Shown piece by piece: positions 10,501-21,932 of a DNA stretch of 64,000 nt. A model generated the notes under the pieces. It did no database searches. It saw only the letters and a list, made by a program, of their open reading frames with translations, and was not told where the DNA came from. Source of the stretch: Glycine soja. Taxonomy: Eukaryota > Streptophyta > Magnoliopsida > Fabales > Fabaceae. Numbering within the stretch: the stretch's first letter is position 1; each line of letters opens with the position of its first letter. The position numbers and the translations under genes are program-made. The stretch is taken from positions 372,001 to 436,000 of the forward strand of contig NC_041004.1 of NCBI RefSeq assembly GCF_004193775.1, in the 5' to 3' direction.

Positions 10501-12949
10501 TAATAAGAATTTATTTCAAAAATCAATGCTGACCTTGAGTTTTTTGTTGTTTTTTGTCTCTGTGTACATTTGGATTTCTATTGCATAAACCTCTAAAAGT
10601 TGGGTTCCTTTCTTATGGTCATCTGTACCATCTTCCCTTTGACAAGATTTATGAAGTTCCTTCAATATCTGAGGGTTCAACAAAATCAATAAATTACTCA
10701 ACGCTCATGGATACCAATAGATACAGAAACATTCAAATTAAGCTGGAAAACAACCAACATCATTGCACAAAATACTAATATGTTACCTTACTCATCCGTC
10801 CATATTCCCCAATGTCAAAGAAGATCTTACAAAGCTTAAGATTTGTCTTAAACCATAATCTCTGTAAAATGAGTGACATAAAAAATAAACATAAGATTGA
10901 ATTATGACAATTACCATGAGCCAAAGATAATGTATAAATGTATTAACCTCATTCTTTGCTTCTTCAAGGGCTTTCAGAGTTGTCTGATAGAATTCCTGCA
11001 GAAGGCCAAAGTTCTGGCTAGCTGAACCTGAGACATAGTCCATAATGCTGTTTATGCATTTTTCACTATAGTTACGAGTCACTGCCGACTTAATGTAAGT
11101 CAACATCTCCCTGTAGGCTTCCATCATCTCTTTATACCTTCCAAGTCTATAATAGAGCTTCACAGTTTGCTTTAGAGCTTTAAATCCCCTAGTAAAATGT
11201 AAGATAAATATGAAAAGCAATACGTAATGGATTTTTATCACTGTGGAATGATTTTAACATAATATTACTATTACTATGCACTACACAAGTGAATACAAGA
11301 AACAAAGAAAGGGAATGCAGGAAACAGACACATTAGCTTATTTATTAGTAGTAATATTGTTTGACCCAATAAAAAGGAAAGAGAAACATTCTTGATTCAT
11401 TAAAAAAAAAAAACAGATCATGGAATTAATTAATTATGAAACAAAAAAGGATACAACATACACAAAATTATAAAATCATTCAAGCTCTCCAACTCCAGCA
11501 TCCATATCTATTTTTTATTACACAGCACACAGAAAAAATTTCTTACCATTCTGCCTTCTCTTGTTCCATGCGCACTACCTCAGCAAAACCAGCAAGTGCA
11601 CCTTCTGGATCACTTTCGACCAAACCTATATACCAACAGGATATCATCTTAAGCAATCAATACGAAAAATGGATCAACTGCCCTTGAACCATAAATTATG
11701 GAAAACAAAAACTTATGAATAAGCAAAAGAAATTTAAAACATTAGAAACTATTTTGACAAATCATTTTTTAAAACACTTCCATGAGGAAGAAATGTAGCA
11801 TGACTAAATCAATATCAACACGATAATGAATCAATTTTGACTTTTGGCAGAAATATCCAGCAATAGAACACTGATTTGAACAAAGTAGTTTTCAACACAA
11901 TCTAATTGAACACTAGATTCCCAAAAAAAGACATTTTCCCAATTCATAAATGCAGGGAAATACCTTTTGAATTGTAATATTGATTCTCAATATCAACATC
12001 CTGTTCCTCTTGCTCCTCATCTGAGTACTCAAATCCATAGTCCTCCATATCAGCATCTACAGAATAACAGAAGCAAACACTTACTTGTGTCTTCAAAGTC
12101 AAATGGTAAAATGAAACCAACTATTATGAATTCGTCAAACAAGAATAACTAGCAAACTTCTTAGGCAAAGATCACCCATAAGCTAGCTTCCGGGATTATC
12201 CTTCCTTTTATAACTGGAGAGTTTCAAATCATGGAATTTGTGGTACAATATACCACCTCACAAAAATTAGGGTCGGAGGGGGGCGGGAACTAAAAGCAGG
12301 CATGTAGAACGAATTCATGTCATAAAGATTAAACAAGTTTTAAATCAGCGGGCAACTTTCCAACACCAGCCCCTCTTTTATCCAAGTTTGGAACCATCTA
12401 GACAAAGTTTAGCAACAGAGTACAACATATAGGAAAAGCCCAACCAAACCAAGTGGGATAAGGCTTTGTAGTTATTTCAGGCATGTTGAGGAATTAAGCA
12501 CAAAAACAATAATCAATCGCATTCTCTCCAAATACAATCCACAAGAACATTAAAACATTGCAAACAACAGAAAACCCTGCTTCACTCAAAGCTTCACAGT
12601 TTTTTTGGGGGATTCTCATAAATTGCCCTCAACATTTCGATTCGTGGACGCCACCAACACAATTACGGACTCAAATACACATCCTAGGGCTACAAAGATT
12701 GTGCTCAATTGCTCTACAACGAAGTAAAAACCTCCGAAACCCCCGAAGTAGCGATCAAGATTTTTCCATGGCATAAAATCACGAACATAACCAAATCAGG
12801 AATCAAATTTCAAGTCTCTTCAAACCGAAAAAGCGAATAAATAAAGGAAGCGATTTTAGCAAGCGAAAAAATTAACTACAGGAGAAAGATTACTACGACA
12901 CGAAGTGGAGAGGGGGAAATGGAGAAAAAGAACAGGTACCCGAAGCCAT
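7527..12949 (-). CDS. CSN2: COP9 signalosome complex subunit 2
   Basis: Twelve exons on the minus strand: 12949-12940, 12056-11964, 11625-11547, 11188-10948, 10861-10787, 10668-10534, 9921-9734, 9447-9379, 8585-8495, 8378-8244, 7820-7708 and 7617-7527. They total 1320 nt, or 439 aa. The N-terminus [20 protein letters not shown] and acidic [16 protein letters not shown] are diagnostic of CSN2. TPR-like helices follow ([40 protein letters not shown]), then a PCI domain over roughly the last 180 residues ([58 protein letters not shown]) and the tail [23 protein letters not shown]2 is a scaffold of the COP9 signalosome, which removes NEDD8 from cullin-RING ligases and acts in the nucleus in light and hormone signalling. 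All junctions keep frame and no lesion is seen. The first coding exon holds only ten bases. Confidence 0.97.
8684..9330. repeat. Terminal-inverted-repeat element in a CSN2 intron
   Basis: Left end GTAAATTACACTCTCCCTT near 8686 and right end near 9328 reading, reverse complemented, TAAATTGCATTCCCCTTCCC. Two further CCCTCTTATTTTAAAACTGA units sit in tandem on the left side (about 8735-8780). The element lies wholly in the intron between the exons at 9379-9447 and 8495-8585. It has no coding capacity and looks like a non-autonomous DNA element. Limits are approximate. Confidence 0.45.
9021..9161. mobile_element. Small MITE nested in the intronic element
   Basis: A 141-bp unit with perfect 13-bp inverted ends: GCGTGTGTTTGGT at the left and ACCAAACACACGC at the right. 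The trinucleotide AGA on both sides is a possible 3-bp target duplication. It sits inside the larger inverted-repeat element of the CSN2 intron, which suggests insertion into an existing transposon copy. Confidence 0.6.
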
Positions 12950-13638
12950 GTTGTATGAAATCGATTGAGTTTGAGGTCCGAGTTAGGGTTTTGAATCGGA
13001 GGCGATGAGTCCGAAACTCCGAGTTGGTATCTGAGTTGAGAGCGAGAATCCGGTGATGAAGCGTTTCAGCTTCGATTCATTGCACTACTAAGTACTAACC
13101 ATTCCTTTCAAAACTCAGCAAAGCAATTTACACTGTTTGGTTGGTTTGTAAAAATAAAAAGGAAAGAGAAATAACAAAAATATAAAAAGCCCATTTTATA
13201 ACTTCAATCATTTCAATAAAGTATATTATATTTACTGGTTTTAGTTATTATTATTATATTCACCTAAAAAAGTTATTGGTATCATATTAATTTGTTAATT
13301 GTTGATAATGATGAGTGTTAATTTATTATATTAATTAATTAATAATATAACATTAATTTTTAATACTCAAGCTGTCGTCAGAGTATCGAGACGTTGAAAC
13401 CACTGCACAACTATCAAGATCCTACAAAGCATCTACACTTCCTATTAGTATGAATCTTCTTAGACTAAAGTGGTTCAATCCAACACAAAAATAACTGAAT
13501 CAAACTGAAAAATGATTCTACCAGCATAAATACTTTTGCAAAATGGTTCTGATTTTTATATAAAAAAATGGTTCAATTTTTTTATAAAAAAAAGTAGTTC
13601 AGTTTGATTCTTAAATAGTTGTGTTTAAATTAGTTTTT

Positions 13639-14812
13639 GGGTAAATAATCATTTTGTATCTCAACGTGTGTAATTCGATGATAAATACGTTACTGAAATA
13701 TGAAAATACAAAGTTTGATTTTCAAAATTGTAAAAAGTGCGACAAATATATTATGTCGTTAACTTTTATCTGTAACTGTTAATAAGATAACCTAAGTAGC
13801 ACAAGGAATTAAAAATGATTGTCGTGACCATCTCTAATTATCAACATATGGACATATTTGTCATATAATATTTTTGGAATTTTCATCTTTCCACTTTTTG
13901 GGTATATGAATGGGTAAATAGTCACTTTTGTCCCCCTGAATGTGTAACTCAGTGCTAAATGTGTCATTGAAAGATGAAAATATAAAATTTAGTTCCCGAA
14001 AGTATAAAAAGTGCGACAAATATATCTGGTCATTAACTTCCGTCCTTCACCATTAATAAAATAATCAAGATTCAAATGAGTGAAATATGAGATATATTTA
14101 TCTTTTAGGGTAATTTGGAAAATTTGTAATGATTGATACATTGTTACAATGTTTTATTTCGATAAACTGATACAATTTTATTTTGGATAATTTCTATTGT
14201 GACAGACAAATATGATTAATAATCAATATCATCGTTATTATTATGTTTGTTTTAAATTATGTTTGTCAATATATTTTAAGTGATTATTATAATCTTCTAC
14301 TTGTAACGATATAAAATGGCCAAAATTTATCATAAAATTATATTTTACCCTAAAATGAAACAACATTTCGAGTCTAATAAGATAGTCCAATAGAAACATA
14401 CTGATATTTAGGTCCAATAAAAAATTACTGACATTTTCATCTAATAATGATAACTTATTAATATTTTTTGTTCAATAGGTCCAAAAAAAAATTACTAACA
14501 TTTCCCTCCAATAAAAAAAATATTGATATTTTCGTCCAACAAAAAATTATTAACATTTATGTCCAAAAATAGTATCTTACTGACATTTTTGTCCAATCTA
14601 GTCAGCATGACCGTATCGGCAATCAATTCAGTAACAAATTCGTCTTTTAGTATCATGTAGGCTATTTTATTAGCAGTGACAGACAGAAGTTAACGGCTGG
14701 ATATATTTGTTACATTTTTTACACTTTTGGGGACTAAATTTTATAATTTCATCTTTTAGGGACTCATTTGTCAACAAATTACACATTCAAAGACAAAAAT
14801 AATCATTTACCC
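13639..14812. mobile_element. Mutator-like (MULE) non-autonomous element with 9-bp TSD
   Basis: A 1174-bp element bounded by GGGTAAATAATCATTTT on the left and the matching inverted end AATAATCATTTACCC on the right. The inverted ends extend for about 150-180 bp and include the shared AAAAAGTGCGACAAATATAT motif and its counterpart. Both sides carry the direct repeat TTAGTTTTT (13630-13638 and 14813-14821), a perfect 9-bp target-site duplication typical of Mutator-like transposons. A second copy of the left end (GGGTAAATAGTCACTTTTG, from about 13913) lies inside in direct orientation. No transposase frame is seen. Confidence 0.75.
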
Positions 14813-15144
14813 TTAGTTTTTTTAATACCTCTACTTTTTTTACGGTCAACTAGCAAAAATACAGTCATTATTGTGTCTGTGTCTATATTTTTATTACATT
14901 ATTTGATTTTTATCACACTAAAATTGTTTGATATATTATTACACTCTTTTAATCAAATGTGGTCTAATTTTGTCATGTATTTGTATTTGTATGTTTATTG
15001 GTATATAGTTTAAATTTATTTTAAAGTAATTTATAATGTATTAAAAGATGTTTGTTAATTAATATGTCAATGGCGGATCTGAATGAAAATGAGCACAAAT
15101 ATTTGAAGCAAGGTTTAAACCTTATGGATGAAAGAAATATAATA

Positions 15145-16179
15145 GGCAAAATTGCACTTTTGGTCCCCCACTTTTGTTCTAATTTTACATTTAGTCCCTC
15201 GATAATTTAATTCACAAATTTGGTTCCCCTTTTTTATAAATTCCTGCAATGTTAGTCCCCGGACGCCTCAATTGGACATTGACCGTTAACCTCAGACGTT
15301 GACTGCCACATGTCAACGTCTGAGAGGTTTCCTAAAAAGGCTTGCATTTTTTTTACCCAGTTTATTTACGCTGAGGATAAATAGAGATTGTTGCTTGGCA
15401 AAAAACTTTCTCTGTCAACAAAATCCCATTTCTCTCTAGAGGGCCCTCTCCCCCCCCCCCCCCCACCCCACCCCACCCAATGCGCGATGGAGTTGTTCTC
15501 GCCGAGCCACGAGCCCAATGCATTAGCACGTGCAATCGCAAATTGCTTGTAGTCGCCACCATTAATATTGTTTCCATCATCGAAAATGACATGGTTTCTG
15601 AAAAGGTCATCTTCCTTCATAGGTTTTGGAAACATTGCACTCTTCTTCATCTTCTATAGTGAAGCATAGCCATGGACAACACCAAAGCTTCATGCACTTG
15701 AACTTCTAGGTGCCAATCTAGCGCATTTGGAGAAGGAAATGAAGAAACCCTAATCAGCGAGAGTAGAAATAGGTTTGGGGGAAGTGAGAAAAGATGGGAA
15801 ATTAAAGGTAGAGAGAGAAAGTGAAGAGACAGGGTTGAATGGATTTGATCGGAACTTGGGAGGTGTTCTGCTGGGTTTCTTGGGATGTTGTTTTTTGTCT
15901 TCCTCTGTGTGGGGTTGCTTTGTATCTGAGCAAAACGAAAAATTCATACTTTTTGTGCGCAATTGGATAAAAAAATGCAAGTCTGTCTAGGGAACTTCTT
16001 AGACGTTGACACGTGACAGTCAACGTCTGAGGTTAACGATCAATATCCAATTGAGGTATCTAGGGACTAATATTACAAGAATTTATAAAAAGAAAAAGAA
16101 CCAAATTTGTGAATTAAATTATCGGGGGACCAAATGCGAAATTGGAGTAAAAGTGAGGGACCAAAAGTGTAATTTTGCC
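15145..16179. mobile_element. MULE with long inverted ends and possible captured sequence
   Basis: A 1035-bp element. The left end is GGCAAAATTGCACTTTTGGT and the right end is its inverted counterpart (16147-16179). The long inverted arms of about 200 bp also share TCAACGTCTGAGGTTAACG-type sequence. Flanking 9-mers AATATAATA (15136-15144) and AACATAATA (16180-16188) match at 8 of 9 positions, consistent with a Mutator-type duplication carrying one mutation. The interior at about 15370-15990 is unlike the arms. It carries a long C tract (15451-15466) and a minus-strand frame including FAIARANALGSWLGENN that I do not recognise; it may be a captured host gene piece. Confidence 0.7.
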
Positions 16180-16189
16180 AACATAATAT

Positions 16190-18300
16190 AATATAATTGA
16201 GAGGAAAGATTCATCTAAAAGTAGCTAATCATATTTCTCAACAAAAATTAGGAAATATTTCACACCAATTTCATGCTAAAATAAATAGTTATTTGAAATT
16301 TTTAAAATTATATGAAAAAATAGTGATACTCAAGATTTGTTTATACTTCAAGACAATATTAAGGATTTTGTAGTGTGTTAAAAATAGCTAATTAAGATTT
16401 TAGAAAATCATTCAAATATATTGGCATAATTAATTTGATACAAAATGAATTTAATTTTCAATTTCCAATTTTTAAAATTAATTTTGAATTTTTTATAGAG
16501 AAATTTTGTTGATAAAAAATGTAAATGTTGAATATAACAAATTTTGTTTTATTTCTCTCTCATGTTAATCTTAGTTACGGGTACATAAATTTTGTAAAAA
16601 AATGGATAATTTCACACAATTAAAAACCAACAACTTTCTTCAAACAAGTAATCATTGTGAATATAAGGGATAGTTTAGTTTTAAAGTTACTTTTTTCTTT
16701 TAAGCACTTGATTTATGGGCAACCAAACTTTGAATAATTTTTTTTTTTTCTAAAAACACGACCAACCACACTAATTAAAAAAAATACATTAAATTTTATT
16801 TATAAAATTAAAAAAATAGTATTTTGTTGTGTCTGTGTATGCGTTTCTATTAAAGAGAGAATTAAGAAAACACAATCGTTATGGCTTGTCTATGTGTCGT
16901 ATATTTGTTTTATAGTAAGAAAATAATTCGCATATTTCTTTAATACAAAATCATTTTAATTTAATTTTTTAAATTTTTTTAAAATTAAATAAAATAATCC
17001 TTAAAACTCATCATCCATCCGACCTAGCTTGGTAATTGAATTAAAAATTCAACCCATTTAAGTAAAGTACTCTTGAATTTTACTGTCAAACATTTATCAC
17101 ATTGTTGCACTCACATTCATAGCCATCTTTGAAAAATCATATTACAACGAACATTAAATTTTATCTAATTTTTTAAATACTCTTACATTTGATAAATAAA
17201 AAACTTGACATCATGGTTTAAAAACAATAATAAGTCTTTACCTATTAAGTGTAATTTTAATACAACTATAACAATTACAATGCAGAGAAGAAATTAAACA
17301 AATATCAAGTTGAAGATTCCAAAAAAACAATCAAGTGAATGCTTCCATGATGCTCCTTTCACTCTTTCAATGTTCTAGTAGAGAGTGAGAGTCCTTATGA
17401 CCATAATGTATGTATGCACCAAACTAAACTGTCTGGATTGAATTTCACTGTCAGATTGTTTATTTATTGGCGATAAAACAACATCTATGAACTTAAAACT
17501 AAAGCAAAAATATTGAAACTTCATGAATTAGGAAAACCTAGCCATACTCATGAAATGCATGAAAGTAGCATAAAACATGTATTATACAATAGCACAAATA
17601 ATTAAACCAAAAAATGTTTCTTTCTTAACTTATTAGAATAGGAAAATGGTTTGCCAAAGCCAAATTGAATTGTTAAAAAAACAATTTGATTCAGTTAAAA
17701 AAAAGTTCAGTTTTTATAGTTTTGTTTAGTTATTAAACATTTTTATTTGGATTAAGAAAAAAGTAACACTCTCCTAAATGACATGCATGAAAAAAGCATC
17801 ACCATAAACACCACCAACCATTTTCACACCCTACCGCAAGCCTAATCATAAAGTTTTCCTTCAACTTCTAATGTTATCGACCAAATTTAATTCATAGCTA
17901 GGCAACCATCAATCAAGATGAGTCTTGAATCTTGAAACCAAAATCAAGGTTATACAAACAAATGATAAGATAAAGAAGAACAATAAGAACACTAAGGCAT
18001 GAGAAGTCCATTGAAAATGTCAATTTTGAAGGATTTATATAGAAATATCAATTTGAAATAAGAACCTTTGCTTTATTTTATGTCATAGTAAGAAGGAAAT
18101 GTTTTTTGATGGGTCCACCTAAATTTAGGCATCCTTATTCCTATTTCATTTCAATCAAATAATTTGTCTCCTTCTCAATTCATTTTTCCTTTTTTATTTT
18201 TTTGATATTAAGGATGACAAAACACCTAAACCATACTAAACACAAATTCTATGGGATGTGGTTAAACCCATAACATCCTTCAAAAGAAAAAACAAAGAGC
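16190..18300. other. Intergenic region, no gene seen
   Basis: AT-rich sequence with no splice-linked coding frame and no protein I recognise. It holds short A/T tracts only. The lower end borders the decayed LINE, whose 3' end on the minus strand should lie near 18180-18300, where the plus strand is T-rich. Confidence 0.45.
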
Positions 18301-18304
18301 CAAC

Positions 18305-19985
18305 AGGTGGGCTATCTAAAAAATATGCAAATCAAATCATAGTCATGAGCTAAGCTTGCTAAACAATCAACTAACACATTCTCATCTGTATAAACATGAG
18401 AGATTTGAACTTGCCAATCTTTTTGGATCCACCACTTAATAACTTCAACTATAGACCTGAAAGGGTGTCCATGATGCACTCCTTGCAAGACAAAGTTCAT
18501 AGCCATTCTTGAATCACAATCTACATAAATGTATTAATATGCATAAACCAGGCTACCTGAAGAGCAATTGGGACACCCCAAAGTTTTGTCATTAGCACAC
18601 TAAAGGACCTAAGGTTCCTAACAAAACATGTGAACCATGTCCCATTTGACATTCTAAAAGCATCAACATATGTTGTTTGTTGGTTAGGACTTCTAACTGA
18701 TGCATTTGTATTCATCTTAGTCCAACCAGACTTAGGAGGAACTTAAGCCAAGGGCGTCAATTGTTTACTACCTGTGACCCCTCCTGAAAACATGCCCTTG
18801 CTCGAATATCACGAGCTATAAAGAGTCCCCACCAAAATCATTCTCAGAATAACACATGTTTATTATGAGAAAACCAAATGAGATGAACTCCCATAGAAAA
18901 ATAGTCTTCCAAATAGCTCCCTCATTAATATCAATCTTAGATTTCAGGTTTTGCAAAAACCAATCCAACACATCCATGTCAAAGAAGTTGTTATCGACAT
19001 CAGGAAAAAGTTTGAACCAAATGACTTGGACCTTTTCACAGCCTCACAACAAATATAGAATGGATTCATCTTCATAGGACAAAGAAGACATAAAGAGTTG
19101 TTACCAAACTCGCTTTGTTGCTTAACCCGCTTCCCCATTGAAACACATTAATCACAACTCCTTTACGCACATCTTTCCAAATGAAACAATGGTCATGAGG
19201 TTGAATATCCAGGGACCAAACGTGCTTCCAAATACCACTTACCCCATGAACTTCCTCACCTTTAAGCAAAAAATAAGTAAACTTTGTAGTAAATCCACCA
19301 TCTAGTGTATTTGCTCAACTAATGTGATCCTCCCCAATGTCTCGTGAGGTGAAACACAACCAACAATCTTTGCCAACAACCAAACAGGGATAAAATGCTG
19401 GAAATGAGAAATATCCTAAAACCCTCTATTTTGATGTAATCACTTATAAATAAATTTACTTCACTATAAGAAGGGTTCTGAATAAGAAATTTAAAAATAA
19501 TAAGACCAAATGACAATCATCTGTCTTTCCAAAACCTAATCCTTTTCCCATTTCCATCAACTCACCTACATCCCAAAAGAACAAAATTCCAGACTAAGAA
19601 AATTTCTCGTCAAACATCTGAACAATTATTCATACGTCTAATAGAAGGTAAAGAATGATCATCACAATTATATTTACTTTTAAAACTCAAACCCACAAAG
19701 CATCATGATCAATCACCAAATCCCAAGTCTATTTCATAACAAGAGCACAATTAAAAAGTTTTAGATCATGAAATCCCAAACCATCAACATCCTTCTCATG
19801 ACAAAATGTATTCTAACCAATCGAGTGACATCTCAGATGATTCGAAGACTTATCCCACACAAAAACTCCTATTCAGGCCCTCTAGTTTATTACAATCCTG
19901 ATTTAGGAGAAGAACCATTTGCATGATATACGTCGGAAGAGCAACAATAATCGCTTTGGCTAAGGTACATCTCTTTGTAAAAGAA
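18305..19985 (-). mobile_element. Decayed LINE (non-LTR retrotransposon), 3' part
   Basis: Minus-strand frames broken by stops and shifts resemble, in the expected order, the C-terminal half of a plant LINE ORF2. First comes the end of the reverse transcriptase region (about 19985-19690: LAKAIIVALPTYIMQ, then DGLGFHDLKLFN). Next is a zinc-binding zf-RVT segment (about 19270-18900: WSLDIQPHDHCFIWKDVRKG, CLLCPMKM). Last is an RNase H-like segment (about 18715-18310: RMSNGTWFTCFVRNLRSF, VQISHVYTDENVLVDCLASL). No intact frame remains, so it is an inactive fossil. Confidence 0.75.
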
Positions 19986-21932
19986 AGGTTATTTGTCTTC
20001 CAAGAGCTTTGAATTCATGGAGTTGTGGGGGTGGTTGGGGAGACAAAAAAGAGGAAAACAAGAAAAAGAGAAAAAAGAATGACTTGTCGTCGTCAAAAAT
20101 CATCTTCAGAGGCACTGTTCGATGGTCCAAAGAGGTGTCTTTGATGCAAGTAGTTGAGAGATAATTATTTAACAAGAAAGATAAGGATAAATCAAGAAAA
20201 AGAGAAAAGAAACTAAAAAATAAAAAAGTAAAAAACTCAAATGTTACTTAAAAAAATTAAAATATGTAATGGTAAAAAAATAGTGTGAGAGACATGCTAA
20301 ACTCTGTCCACTCTAACTAATGCCACAAACAAAACAAATCACAATCCACCGCTATTTCCTCTTTTTTTTTTCCCAATGGACGGCCACTCCTCTTATTTTA
20401 ACCGTAGGGGGTCCAATTATTCGTCTAAGAAAGCAACCCTTGTCATTGACTCTTTCTCCCTTTGGAACCTAAAAGATAAAAAGCTAACCAAAAAAATTCA
20501 CAACAAAGAACAAAACGTCGCTTTCATTCCCGTCACCTCTCTCTCAATTGCACTAAAGTGCTAAACTAATCCTTTCGTAATTTCCACTTTTATTAAATAT
20601 AATAATAACACCCCGGAAAAAGAAAAAGAAAAACAGGAGTCGCTGACACTGAGACCCTATGTCCCCAATTAAAAAAAACAACACCAAGGAATTTGTTTAT
20701 TAACAAGATCAAGAGAATGGAAATTATTATTACTACCCCATGCATTTATACTTTAATAAATTATTATTACTACACAATGAGTTTGTGAGGGGAAGATTGT
20801 TTATTTGATTTATGTAAAATACACTTTTAGGAATGAATAATAAATTTGAAATTTAAATTCAAAAACCAAAATTTATAGGAATAGCTAGAGTATAATTGAA
20901 ATTGGAGGATATAAAAGTTTAAAATCTTAACTTAATAATAATAATAATAATACTAATAAAATAAGATTAAATTATTTATTTGATTCCATAATTTTACGAT
21001 TCGTATCTTTCAATTCTTATAGTTTGAAAGTAATATTTTTTTAGTTTTTATATTTTATATTTTAATTCTCTTTTAGTTTTTATAGTTTAAAAATTATCTT
21101 TTTAAGCCTTATAATTTATATTTTAATTCTCTTTTAGTTTCTATAGTTTGAAAATAATTTGTTTAGTCTATTTAGTTTGTATACCTTTTAGTCTTTATTA
21201 TAAAAAATATATATAAAAATAATTAGTTACATATTAATTATAAATTATCAACTATTTATTTATTATAAATTATCTTACGATAAATTAGTTACGAATTATT
21301 TGTTAATATTTTTGTAATTGATAATATTACTCATACTTTGATGACAAAGACTAAAATAGAATTAAAATATAAAATATAGATTAAAAAAATACTTTCAAAT
21401 TATAGAAACTTAAAAAAATAATAAGAATAAAAAAATTACTTTCAATTACAGAAACTAAAAAAGAATTAAAATAGTATAAGAATTAAAATTTAAAATTATA
21501 AAAACTAAATGATAAAATTATAAACACCTGTAATTAAACTATAAAATAATAATAAACACCCACCAATGGGTAATGCCCTGTTGTATTGTAGTAGTATTGT
21601 ACTGTACAGTTCACACAGCACAAAACTAACACACGCATGAGCAAACTGAAAAAGTGAAAAAAAAAAGCTCAAATATCTTTACCAATAGGCGACATAACTT
21701 TGTGTAACGATAACAAAATAGCACCGTTTGTTTGTGTTTTTGCCATGGTTCCCAAAACTGTAGCGAAAACCATCACAACCTGGTGGTGGATCGGTTCGAT
21801 CTGCGTCTTCCTCTGCTAAACTGCGTACTTCATAACCCCCCAAAAGAGAATTTTTTAAAAAAAATTTGGAGAGAAAAAAACAAAGAGGTGAAGATCTGAA
21901 GGCTTTGTTGTACCCGCTTATAACACTGAAAA
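19986..21932. other. Intergenic region and promoter side of the kinase-like gene
   Basis: No coding gene is seen. It includes an AT-rich inverted-repeat element at about 20962-21536. The last 300 bases (about 21600-21932) are less AT-rich and should hold the promoter and leader of the gene whose ATG is at 21933. A defined TATA box or start site cannot be fixed from sequence alone. Confidence 0.4.
20962..21536. repeat. AT-rich inverted-repeat element
   Basis: The left half has repeated TTAATTCTCTTTTAGTTTTTATAG-like units. The right half has the inverse, with units such as GAAACTAAAAAAGAATTAAAATA. Ends are near TTAAATTATTTATTTGATTC and TAAACACCTGTAATTAA. A related element lies at about 45893-46160. 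No coding capacity; limits approximate. Confidence 0.45.

Noticed and set aside
499..12949. Functional cluster of ubiquitin-pathway genes (UBC22 and CSN2)
   Set aside because: Separate promoters, an unrelated hydrolase in between, and no evidence of co-regulation. Proximity is probably chance.
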